Below are positions 1 to 6,978 of a stretch of 64,000 nt of DNA, in pieces. Position numbers and translations under genes: made by a program. Source of the DNA: Oscillospiraceae bacterium (GTDB lineage Bacteria > Bacillota > Clostridia > Oscillospirales > Oscillospiraceae). Positions within the stretch are counted from its first letter, which is position 1; each line of letters begins with the position of its first letter. The stretch lies in the NCBI GenBank assembly GCA_017524845.1, contig JAFXUU010000056.1:31096-95095 (forward strand), read 5' to 3'. Below the pieces are notes generated by a model. The model had not been told where the DNA came from. It saw only the letters and a list, made by a program, of their open reading frames with translations, and searched no databases.

Positions 1-6
1 AGCGTT

Positions 7-1452
7 ATGATGAAAAAAAGGATATCCCTGCTGCTGGCGGTCTGCCTGATCCTGGCCCTGGCAGGCTGCGGCGGGACGGCCGCCCCCGCGGACGCCTCGG
101 CGCCCCAGACGACCCAAACCCCGACGGAAGCCCCCGCGCCCACGGAGGCGCCTCCTCCGGCGCAGGCTGCCGACTGGACGAGGGAGGGCTACTATTCGGA
201 CGAGGACGGCAATATGCTGTCGGTCACCTTCATGGACGACGTGGTCGATCCCGGCTGGTACGTCGGCTGCATGATCGGCGACACGATGGCCGGGAATACG
301 ATCCCCCAGGAGGGCGACACCCTGCACGGGGACCTGAACGCTTGGGACGAGAGCGCGGAGCCCTTCGTCGTCACCGTCACCGAGGAGGGCGAGGACGGTC
401 TCCTCCTGGTCGTCGAGGGCGGCGGGACCTATCACTTCCTGCCCATGGAGCTGCCGACCGCTTCCATTTTCATTTCCATCAACACGGAGGGCTGGGGCAG
501 CATCGATTACGCCGAGGGCGAGGAAGCCCCGGAGCCCGAGGAATACAGCTATCAGTCCGCGCAGATCAATCTGGCCGATCCTGCCGTGTATACTCTGGTG
601 GCCCGGCCCGATCCGGGCAGCGTGTTCGTGAAGTGGACGAAGAACGGCGAGGACTTCTCCACGGAGGCGACGGTCACCCTGCTCCTGGAGGAGAGCGCCG
701 AATTCGTCGCCGTGTTCGAGGATCCCGACAGCGTGAGCCCCGTGGCGAACTATATCGGCAGCTATCAGTGCGGCCGGGCAAGGGCGACGGTGGAATGCAT
801 CGGCTTCGACGAGCCCTGGATCACCATCGAGTGGGGCAGCAGCGCCTGGGAGCTCGCCCAGTGGGATATCCTCGGCACGCTGGACGCGGACACGATGACC
901 ATGGCGTATACCGGCTGCACGAAATACGTCATTACCTACGGCGACGACGGCGAGGTCGCGAACACGGAAACCGTGTATGAAAACGGCACCGGCACGGTCG
1001 TCTTCAACGAAGACGGCACCTTCACCTGGCACGAGGATCAGTCCGAGTACGGCGAGGACATGGTCTTCGAGCCGGTGTATGACGACGGGCAGAACCCCGT
1101 GATGAATTTCGTCGGCAATTATCAGTGCGGCCGGGCAAGGGCGCTGGTGGAATGCTGGGGCAGCGACGGGGCCCGGATCACCGTCGAGTGGTCCGACAGC
1201 GCCTGGGAGCTCGCCCGTTGGGAGTTCTCCGGTCCCCTGAACACGGACACGCTGACCGTCGAGTATTCCGACGGCACGAAGACGGTCGTCACCCTGGGCG
1301 ACGACGGCGGGGTCGTCAGCGAGGAGCCCGTATATGAAAACGGCACCGGCACGGTCGTCTTCAACGAAGACGGCACCTTCACCTGGCACGAGGATCAGTC
1401 CGAGCACGCCGAGGACATGGTCTTCGAATGGGCCCCGACAGCGGACGAATAA
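7..1452 (+). CDS. Lipoprotein with InlB-like repeat and a tandem C-terminal duplication
   Basis: Probably a surface lipoprotein of unknown function. The N-terminus is a lipoprotein signal peptide with lipobox L-A-G-C, so Cys21 would be lipidated (Cys20 if the second ATG at 10 is used). A Pro/Thr/Ala-rich linker follows to about residue 56. Residues about 152-237 look like a divergent InlB B-repeat (Gly/Tyr-rich, ending FVAVFE). Residues about 247-365 and 366-481 are two copies of one domain, each carrying YQCGRAR near its start and FTWHEDQSE near its end, offset by exactly 119 codons (357 nt). The start lies 6 bases from the window edge, so its ribosome site cannot be judged. Gene 1474 follows after 21 bases. 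Confidence 0.8.
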   Translation: MMKKRISLLLAVCLILALAGCGGTAAPADASAPQTTQTPTEAPAPTEAPPPAQAADWTREGYYSDEDGNMLSVTFMDDVVDPGWYVGCMIGDTMAGNTIPQEGDTLHGDLNAWDESAEPFVVTVTEEGEDGLLLVVEGGGTYHFLPMELPTASIFISINTEGWGSIDYAEGEEAPEPEEYSYQSAQINLADPAVYTLVARPDPGSVFVKWTKNGEDFSTEATVTLLLEESAEFVAVFEDPDSVSPVANYIGSYQCGRARATVECIGFDEPWITIEWGSSAWELAQWDILGTLDADTMTMAYTGCTKYVITYGDDGEVANTETVYENGTGTVVFNEDGTFTWHEDQSEYGEDMVFEPVYDDGQNPVMNFVGNYQCGRARALVECWGSDGARITVEWSDSAWELARWEFSGPLNTDTLTVEYSDGTKTVVTLGDDGGVVSEEPVYENGTGTVVFNEDGTFTWHEDQSEHAEDMVFEWAPTADE

Positions 1453-1473
1453 AGAGAAGGGGGGAGACGAAGG

Positions 1474-1890
1474 ATGTTTACTGCGGAAATGATCGCGCCC
1501 TGCGGGCTGGACTGCAGCCTGTGCATGTTTGCCCACGCAAAGGAAAAGCCCTGTCTGGGCTGCAACGTGGACAGCGACATGAAGCCCGCGTTCTGTGCGA
1601 ACTGGTGCAAGATCATCCCCTGCGAAAAGCGGGTGAAGAACGGCTATCAATTCTGCGACGAGTGCCCGGATTACCCCTGCGAGGACATGATGGAGCGGGA
1701 GACCCGCTACACGACGGCCTATCCCCTGAAGGAATCCCCCATGCAGAACCTCCGGGACATCCGTGCGCTGGGCATGGAAGCTTTCCTGGAGAAGGAGCGC
1801 GGGAAGTGGACCTGCCGCTGCGGGGGGCCGATCTGCGTGCACACCGGCCTCTGCAGGGACTGCGGGAGCAAGCCGGAAGCGGCCGAATGA
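1474..1890 (+). CDS. DUF3795 cysteine-rich protein
   Basis: A 138-residue protein of the DUF3795 type, whose function is not established; a metal or Fe-S binding role is usually presumed. It has 16 cysteines arranged in pairs and short spacings, such as PCGLDCSLC near the N-terminus, CDECPDYPC in the middle and CRDCG at the end. There is no signal peptide, so it should be cytoplasmic. AGAAGGGGGGAG-like purines lie just upstream of the ATG. It sits between the lipoprotein and a small hypothetical gene on the same strand and may be cotranscribed with both. Confidence 0.8.
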   Translation: MFTAEMIAPCGLDCSLCMFAHAKEKPCLGCNVDSDMKPAFCANWCKIIPCEKRVKNGYQFCDECPDYPCEDMMERETRYTTAYPLKESPMQNLRDIRALGMEAFLEKERGKWTCRCGGPICVHTGLCRDCGSKPEAAE

Positions 1891-1908
1891 CGGCGGGGTG
1901 CGGCGCAG

Positions 1909-2127
1909 ATGGGACTGTTTGATTTTCTGAGCTCCAAAAAGAAAAAGCGCAGGGGAGCCGCCGGGGACGAACCGGCGCCGGTGCAGGAGCTGGGCGACGT
2001 GGAAGCTCTGGGGATCGACCCGCCCGAGACCCGCTACACCCAGGAATACAAGGATTACCTCGCGTCCCTGGAGGCCGAAAAGCGCCTGACGCCGGACGAC
2101 GCCGGGGACTCGACGGACGCCGAATGA
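1909..2127 (+). CDS. Small charged hypothetical protein
   Basis: A 72-residue protein I do not recognise. It begins MGLFDFLSSKKKKRR, a hydrophobic stretch followed by a basic cluster that could touch the membrane surface, and then becomes acidic with an alpha-helical middle (YTQEYKDYLASLEAEKR). The gene starts 18 bases after the DUF3795 stop and ends 6 bases before a strong terminator hairpin, so it is placed as the last gene of a small operon. The ribosome site is weak, which keeps confidence moderate. Confidence 0.55.
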   Translation: MGLFDFLSSKKKKRRGAAGDEPAPVQELGDVEALGIDPPETRYTQEYKDYLASLEAEKRLTPDDAGDSTDAE

Positions 2128-2133
2128 ACGGCT

Positions 2134-2175
2134 CGCCCGCCGGTCTGCACGAGATGCAGACCGGCGGGCGGTTTT
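2134..2175 (+). terminator. Rho-independent terminator
   Basis: Perfect 16-bp stem (2134-2149 paired with 2155-2170), loop CGAGA, followed by GTTTT. It closes the operon that begins before the window. Confidence 0.9.
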
Positions 2176-2320
2176 CTCATTTTTCACACCTCAACTGCTG
2201 CCCGTCCTGGGTTTTTCCGCAATTTACCACAGCAAGCGTGATGCAAACGCAGCAAAAACCGCCCGGCCGGAGGCGGGAAGCGGCGGGACGGCGAAAAAGC
2301 GCCGGAGCGGCGGCCCGGCG

Positions 2321-2349
2321 TTGACCGGGGCGGCGGATTTCGATATAAT
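2321..2349 (+). promoter_or_regulatory. Sigma-A type promoter for the ZIP gene
   Basis: TTGACC at 2321-2326 and a consensus TATAAT at 2344-2349, separated by 17 bases. The transcript would start near 2356 and read the ZIP transporter and probably the acetyltransferase. Confidence 0.8.
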
Positions 2350-2399
2350 ACGCGCAAGCGGAGGTGAGACGCCCGCAGGATCGCGAGGGGGTGAACGCA

Positions 2400-3254
2400 A
2401 TGGATTCGCTTTGGCTTCTGGTGGGGATCACCGCTCTCGCCGGCATCGGCGGAACGGGCCTGGGCGGCGCGGTCTCCTGCCTGTTCCGGAAGGATTCCGG
2501 CAAAACCGTCAGCCTCCTTCTGTCCTTCGCCGCCGGGGTGATGACCGCAGTTGTCTGTTTCGACCTGCTGACGGAGGCGCTGCACGCCGGAGCGTCAGCC
2601 CTCAACGTATGGCTGGTGGTGTGCGGCATAATCGCCGGGTTTGCGGTGATCGCCCTGCTCAACGCGTGGATCGACCGCAGGACGAACCGCGAGGTGGCGC
2701 ATATCGACGAAAACCACCCGCGGACCGCGGACTCCCTGGAGGAGCTGACCCACGCCAACCATCTGCAGGAGCACATGGAAGAGCGCCAGCCCCGCAGCGG
2801 GCTCTTCCTGGCCGGGCTGGTGATGGCGGCGGCCATTGCCCTGCACAACGTGCCCGAGGGCATGGTGATCGGGGCGTCCTTCGCCAAAACGGCGGACGAG
2901 CTTCTGGCCAACCGGGGCGGGCTGATCATGGCCGCGGTGATCGGCCTTCATAACGTCCCGGAGGGCATGGCGATGGCCGTGCCGCTGATTTCCGGCGGCT
3001 TGAGCAAGGGGCGGTCCGTGGGGGTGACGGCGCTCTCCGGCGCACCCACCATCCTGGGGGCCGTGCTGGGTTTTCTCATCGGCACCATCAGCCCCGCCGC
3101 GCTGATCGTCTCCCTGAGCTTCGCCTCCGGCGCCATGCTCTACGTGGTGTTCGGCGAGCTGCTCCCCGAATCCATCCTGATGTGGAAATCCAAGCTGCCC
3201 GCCGCGGCAGTGCTCCTGGGGCTGCTGACGGGACTCATTATCATCTATCTCTGA
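2400..3254 (+). CDS. ZIP family metal transporter
   Basis: An integral-membrane divalent metal (probably zinc) importer of the ZIP family, GufA/ZupT-like bacterial branch, 284 residues with about eight hydrophobic segments. The two metal-pathway signatures are intact: HNVPEGM at residues 149-155 (segment 4) and again at 184-190 (segment 5). The loop before them is rich in His, Asp and Glu (HIDENHPRTAD, HANHLQEHMEE), as expected for the cytoplasmic metal-binding loop. ATG at 2400 is chosen because GAGGGGG at 2385-2391 gives 8-base spacing; an upstream in-frame GTG at 2364 has no comparable site. The acetyltransferase gene follows after 32 bases. Confidence 0.9.
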   Translation: MDSLWLLVGITALAGIGGTGLGGAVSCLFRKDSGKTVSLLLSFAAGVMTAVVCFDLLTEALHAGASALNVWLVVCGIIAGFAVIALLNAWIDRRTNREVAHIDENHPRTADSLEELTHANHLQEHMEERQPRSGLFLAGLVMAAAIALHNVPEGMVIGASFAKTADELLANRGGLIMAAVIGLHNVPEGMAMAVPLISGGLSKGRSVGVTALSGAPTILGAVLGFLIGTISPAALIVSLSFASGAMLYVVFGELLPESILMWKSKLPAAAVLLGLLTGLIIIYL

Positions 3255-3286
3255 CCGCCGGGAAGGGCGGCCGGAAGGAGGCGCAT

Positions 3287-3766
3287 ATGAGAGCCGGACC
3301 GAAGGATGCGGAGCTTCTGACACCGTTGGTGAAGCTCCTCTGGCCGGAACACAGCGGGGAAGAGCTGACGGCGCTCATTCGGGATTACATTGCCTCCGGG
3401 GAATCCGCCGTTTTTGCGGAGGAAGCGGAGGGGGAGCCCGTCGGCGCGGCGCTCTGCAGCCTGCGCCACGATTACGTGGAGGGCTGCGGGACCGGCCCCG
3501 TCGGCTACCTGGAGGGCGTCGTCGTCCGGGAAGCATACCGCCGCCGGGGGATCGCCCGGCGGCTGACCGCGGAATGCGAGGAATGGGCGAGAGAGAAGGG
3601 CTGCACAGAATTTGCCAGCGACTGCGAGCTGACGAACGCCGCGTCCCTGGCCTTCCACCTGGGCGCGGGCTTTCAGGAAGCGAACCGGATCATCTGTTTT
3701 CGGAAAACGCTTTGCTTCGACGCTCCGGAGGACGCGGCGGCGCGGCATACGGATGCTTCGGGATGA
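3287..3766 (+). CDS. GNAT acetyltransferase, aminoglycoside 6'-N-acetyltransferase AAC(6')-I-like
   Basis: A 159-residue GNAT-fold acetyl-CoA-dependent acetyltransferase. The core reads GPVGYLEGVVV, then the acetyl-CoA pyrophosphate loop YRRRGIARRL, then CTEFASDCELTNAASLAFH and a GF.E..R.I.F.K ending. The order and the CTEFASD block are what I remember of AAC(6')-I enzymes of the Acinetobacter AAC(6')-Ig type, which acetylate the 6'-amine of aminoglycosides. Resistance is not demonstrated; chromosomal homologues can have other amine substrates. The start at 3287 has GGAAGGAGG just upstream. About 15 residues at the C-terminus go beyond the usual family length. It is convergent with yjbQ, with 3 bases between the two. 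Confidence 0.8.
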   Translation: MRAGPKDAELLTPLVKLLWPEHSGEELTALIRDYIASGESAVFAEEAEGEPVGAALCSLRHDYVEGCGTGPVGYLEGVVVREAYRRRGIARRLTAECEEWAREKGCTEFASDCELTNAASLAFHLGAGFQEANRIICFRKTLCFDAPEDAAARHTDASG

Positions 3767-3769
3767 AAG

Positions 3770-4171
3770 TCAGCCGTCGCCCGTCAGCTTCAGCCAGACC
3801 CTTCTCTGCCGGGGACCGTCGAATTCGCAGAGATAGATCCCCTGCCAGACGCCCAGCACGAGCCTGCCGTTTTCGACGATGATCTGTTCGGAAGCCCCGA
3901 TCAGGCCGGCCTTGAGGTGGGCCCCCGAATTGCCCTCCACGTGCCGGTAGCCGTCCTCCCAGGGGACGAGCCTGCCCAGCCCCATGATGAGGTCGCGGAC
4001 CACGTCCGGGTCGGCGTTTTCGTTGATCGTGACGGCGGCAGTGGTATGGGGGACGAACACCGTGCAGACGCCGGAGCGGAAACCGCTCTCCGCCACGGCC
4101 TTTTCCACCGCCGCCGTGATATCCAGCAGCTGCGTATGCGCTTCGGTCTTCACCTTCAGTTCGATCGTCAT
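3770..4171 (-). CDS. yjbQ: YjbQ/UPF0047 family protein
   Basis: A 133-residue protein matching the UPF0047/YjbQ family along its whole length (FVPHTTAAVTINENADPDV, then GNSGAHLKAGLIG, then GTWQ-like LGVWQGIYLCEFDGPR). Members form trimers with a conserved His-containing site, and E. coli YjbQ shows weak thiamin-phosphate synthase activity in vitro; the true role is unsettled. It lies 14 bases after the small membrane protein gene on the same strand, and its AAAGGAGG site sits in that gap, so the two form an operon. Confidence 0.9.
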   Translation of the reverse strand: MTIELKVKTEAHTQLLDITAAVEKAVAESGFRSGVCTVFVPHTTAAVTINENADPDVVRDLIMGLGRLVPWEDGYRHVEGNSGAHLKAGLIGASEQIIVENGRLVLGVWQGIYLCEFDGPRQRRVWLKLTGDG

Positions 4172-4185
4172 GGACGCACCCTCCT

Positions 4186-4494
4186 TTATTCTTTGCCGCG
4201 GGGCGGCTGCTCCGCCCTTCGGTCCAGCCGCCGGTTGCGGACCCAGACGAGGATCCCCAGGGTCACGATGACGGAATTGAGGATATAGAAGAACCAGACG
4301 TAGCCCGGCGTGGCGATCCCCCGGCGGAGCTTGATCGCCTTGCTGGCGATGCCGAAGAGATAGCCGACCAGGATCAGGAAATAAAAGGGAACGCTGCTTC
4401 CCTTCGCGGTCCGCGCCTTCCAGGCCTTGATGATGTTCAGCGGCCAGGAAACGCCGAAGCAGACGATCATGCAGAGCTCAAATACGTCGGCCAT
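4186..4494 (-). CDS. Small PQ-loop-like membrane protein
   Basis: A 102-residue membrane protein with three hydrophobic segments (about residues 4-20, 35-52 and 64-86). The motif WPLNIIKAWKARTAKGSS after segment 1 resembles the PQ-loop of SWEET/SemiSWEET and related transporters, in which a Pro in helix 1 is followed by a basic turn. SemiSWEETs act as dimers of three-helix units, and this gene has that size. The substrate cannot be inferred. The C-terminus is basic. The start ATG (CAT at 4492-4494) is chosen because the longer open frame upstream has Arg/Pro-rich, non-coding-looking composition and would run through the promoter at 4580-4608. Confidence 0.65.
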   Translation of the reverse strand: MADVFELCMIVCFGVSWPLNIIKAWKARTAKGSSVPFYFLILVGYLFGIASKAIKLRRGIATPGYVWFFYILNSVIVTLGILVWVRNRRLDRRAEQPPRGKE

Positions 4495-4579
4495 ATGCCG
4501 TCCCCCCGTTCTTGTCCCGCATCCGCGTCCGGCAGGACGCCTGCGGCAGGCCCGGCGGTCTCTCCCGTCCGGCGGGAGC

Positions 4580-4608
4580 ATCATACCATCTGCGGGCGGC
4601 TTTGACAA
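4580..4608 (-). promoter_or_regulatory. Promoter for the PQ-loop gene and yjbQ
   Basis: Read on the minus strand: TTGTCA (4603-4608), 17-base spacer, TATGAT (4580-4585). This gives a leader of roughly 80 bases before the ATG at 4494. Confidence 0.7.
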
Positions 4609-4743
4609 TAACGGCCTGCAGCTCCGGCGGCCGGGGAAAGGGGAAAACGCCCGGCGGGGCGGCAGATCCCGCCGCCGGGCGCGTATGAGGGAAGCATAAA
4701 CGAAAAAGGGAAACAGTCCGGCTTCAATCGGGAGGGAAGACAA

Positions 4744-5880
4744 ATGCGCAGGATACCGCTCCCCGTTCCCCGGGGAGAATACGCAGTGGGAACGACGACC
4801 TTTACGGTGTACGACGATCGGGAAGAAACGATGTACTGCGCTCCGGGCGGCAGGCGCCGTGTCCCGGCGCGCATCTGGTATCCCGCGGACAGGGCGTCCG
4901 CGGAAGCTCTGCCCCGGACCCGGCATATGTCGGAGGAGATGACGAAGGCCCTCGCCAGGACCTTCTTCCTTCCGATCCGCTACGAAACGATCGAAAAGGA
5001 CGGGCGGAACCGCTCCGCGTGCCATACGGACGCGCCGTTCATCGAGGGGCGGAGGTTTCCGGCAATCTTCTTCAGCCACGGCTACCTGTCCTTTCGCGAG
5101 GGCAACTCCTATCTCTGCATCGAGCTAGCTTCCCGGGGCTACGTCGTGATCAGCGTGGGACATCCCTATGAAGCGCTGCTCACGGAATTCGACGACGGGA
5201 CCGGCGTGCGGGGAGCGAAGCACGTCGCCTCCAGGCTCTATTCCCCGCCCGTGCAGGGCATGGCGGCGCTGCTGAAATTCATGAAGGAGACCGGCACGAA
5301 CGAGGCGCTCGCCGCGAGATTCGACGCGCTTCAAAAGCGGTACTGCAGGTTCAGCATCGAAAGGGTCGCGGAATGGGAGAAGGATACGCTGGCCGCCCTG
5401 AAGTACGCGAAGGAGCGCTTCTCCCACATCATCGACTTCGACTGCGGCGTGGGCGCCGCGGGCCATTCCATGGGCGGGGCCGCGGCCTATGCCCTCTGCC
5501 AGGACGAGCCGGAATTCGTCTGCGGCGTCAACATGGACGGCGCCCCCTTCGGAGATCACGGGGGGAAGACCCTGAGGACGCCGTTCCTCCAGCTGAACTG
5601 CGAGGCGAATCGGACCTCTGCCGCCCGCGTCTTTCTCCGTCATACGCAGCCGGTCTATCACGCGGTCGTCCGGGACATGCAGCACCTGGGCTTCTCGGAC
5701 ATGAAGCATTTTATTTCCATGCCCTCCCAGGTGGGGAAGCTGGACCCGAATGCGGCGCACGACGCTGTCTGCGGGATCTATGGGGCGTTTTTCGACGCAT
5801 ATCTGAAGAAGACGGGGGAAACGCCCGGGTTTGACGGCGGCGGCCCGGCGACGATCACGGCGTATGCCCCGGACGCCTGA
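4744..5880 (+). CDS. Alpha/beta hydrolase, platelet-activating-factor acetylhydrolase-like
   Basis: A 378-residue serine hydrolase related to the PAF-acetylhydrolase/dienelactone hydrolase group. It has the oxyanion-region motif FFSHGYLSFREGNSYLC, the nucleophile elbow GHSMGG with Ser242, a likely catalytic Asp in NMDGAPFGD and a likely catalytic His in the MQHLGFSDM stretch. No signal peptide is apparent. GGGAGGG upstream of the ATG supports the start. The C-terminal 40 residues look degenerate and may be a linker. The phloretin-hydrolase-like gene starts 46 bases later on the same strand, so ester or ketone cleavage of related compounds is possible but unproven. Confidence 0.8.
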   Translation: MRRIPLPVPRGEYAVGTTTFTVYDDREETMYCAPGGRRRVPARIWYPADRASAEALPRTRHMSEEMTKALARTFFLPIRYETIEKDGRNRSACHTDAPFIEGRRFPAIFFSHGYLSFREGNSYLCIELASRGYVVISVGHPYEALLTEFDDGTGVRGAKHVASRLYSPPVQGMAALLKFMKETGTNEALAARFDALQKRYCRFSIERVAEWEKDTLAALKYAKERFSHIIDFDCGVGAAGHSMGGAAAYALCQDEPEFVCGVNMDGAPFGDHGGKTLRTPFLQLNCEANRTSAARVFLRHTQPVYHAVVRDMQHLGFSDMKHFISMPSQVGKLDPNAAHDAVCGIYGAFFDAYLKKTGETPGFDGGGPATITAYAPDA

Positions 5881-5926
5881 ACACAGAGCATATGAAAAAA
5901 TACAAATAAAGAAAGGAACGGACGCT

Positions 5927-6694
5927 ATGGTACCCATTACCGACGAAGAAAGAAACGGACCGCTTTACAAGTATTTCCAGCGGGAGATGGTCGAGCCCGA
6001 TCCCGCGAAATACGAGCAGACCCAGGACCCCGTGGAGTTCCCCGAGGAGGAAAGCGCGCTTCATCTGGACAACCTCTTCGAGCCCGGCTACATGCCCGTG
6101 GAGCTCGGCTACGGCTACCTGCCCGACGGCTGCGCCATCCTCGCAAACCTCACCGAGTTCCCCGGCGCTACTGTGGAGATGTTCGACTTCTGGTTTGCCT
6201 GGCATCCCATCGAGTCCATGCGCTACAAGATCTGGAACCGCGACCAGCACTACTACTGCCAGACCATGAATCCGGAGATCGCCCTCAACAAGTCCCTCTC
6301 TCTGCGGGAGCGTCTGTGGAACACCACCCACGACATCGAGGAAGACTGCAACATGGGCAAGCAGCCTCTCAAGATCACGTTCTGCAACCCCGCCGACATC
6401 GGCTTCAGCAAGGAAAAGCTCGCGAAGTTCGACGGCACGATCGTCTGCTCCGCCGCCGGCAACATGGTCCATTTCTTCCGCCCGACCGCGGGCGGCTGCG
6501 AGCTGCGCACCCGCTTCTTCTTCGGCTACAAGTGCGAGAACGGCAAAATGGTGAAGGCCCTGCCCGACGGCATGAAGTTCCCGACGCTCGCGCCCGTCAA
6601 GGCGCTCCTGCACCACAACATCAAGGAGTTCACGAACCTGGCGGCCATCCTCCCGGAGATCTACGCCGAGTTCTACGACGATTTCGTGAAGTGA
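5927..6694 (+). CDS. PhlG-family C-C hydrolase (phloretin hydrolase / diacetylphloroglucinol hydrolase-like)
   Basis: A 255-residue protein that I match to the family containing Pseudomonas PhlG (2,4-diacetylphloroglucinol hydrolase) and Eubacterium ramulus phloretin hydrolase. These zinc enzymes split a C-C bond between a phenolic ring and an acyl group. The shared marks are FWFAWHPIESMRYKIW, with His93 as a likely Zn ligand, and HNIKEFTNLAAILP, with His230 and Glu234 forming the HxxxE pair; a further Glu (117 or 128) would complete the site. ATG 5927 has GAAAGGAAC upstream, and an earlier in-frame start would overlap the preceding gene. The family call is good; the substrate is inference. 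Confidence 0.75.
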   Translation: MVPITDEERNGPLYKYFQREMVEPDPAKYEQTQDPVEFPEEESALHLDNLFEPGYMPVELGYGYLPDGCAILANLTEFPGATVEMFDFWFAWHPIESMRYKIWNRDQHYYCQTMNPEIALNKSLSLRERLWNTTHDIEEDCNMGKQPLKITFCNPADIGFSKEKLAKFDGTIVCSAAGNMVHFFRPTAGGCELRTRFFFGYKCENGKMVKALPDGMKFPTLAPVKALLHHNIKEFTNLAAILPEIYAEFYDDFVK

Positions 6695-6756
6695 GGCTCC
6701 CGTGCCAGCCCTGCGGAGCGGATTTGAAATGAGCCTGCCGTAAGATATCGGGGCAC

Positions 6757-6807
6757 CCCGTCGTTCCGGGCCGCTGCTTTGTCCCGGAACGGCGGGACGG
6801 CGCGTTT
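6757..6807 (+). terminator. Probable terminator after the PhlG-like gene
   Basis: Inverted repeat around CGTTCCGGG / CCCGGAACG (about 6762-6770 and 6783-6791) with a 12-base loop, and a TTTT run at 6804-6807. Confidence 0.6.
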
Positions 6808-6849
6808 TCGGCAGATTGATCGCCGGGGCGGCCGGAGAAGCGGATGGTC

Positions 6850-6878
6850 TTGACAGAGCCTCCCGGGCATCCGATAAT
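6850..6878 (+). promoter_or_regulatory. Promoter for the PP2C/HD-GYP operon
   Basis: Consensus TTGACA at 6850-6855, 17-base spacer, GATAAT at 6873-6878. The rest of the 6695-6978 gap holds the terminator above and about 90 bases of leader. Confidence 0.8.
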
Positions 6879-6978
6879 AGTAAGCAGCGTGTATAAGCGC
6901 GGGCGGCCGCTCCTGCGGCGGAGAAAAAGCCGGCCTGTTCAGGCGGCATTTGCAGACTGAGAGAAAGACAGGTGTTTT

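Noticed and set aside
2177-2929. Long open frames on the minus strand opposite the ZIP gene
   Set aside because: Arg/Pro/Ala-rich composition, no ribosome site, fully antisense to a well-supported transporter gene.
4649-4682. GC-rich hairpin CGCCCGGCGG / CCGCCGGGCG as a terminator of the PQ-loop operon
   Set aside because: It lies upstream of that operon's promoter, and no gene on the correct strand ends before it; its role is unclear.
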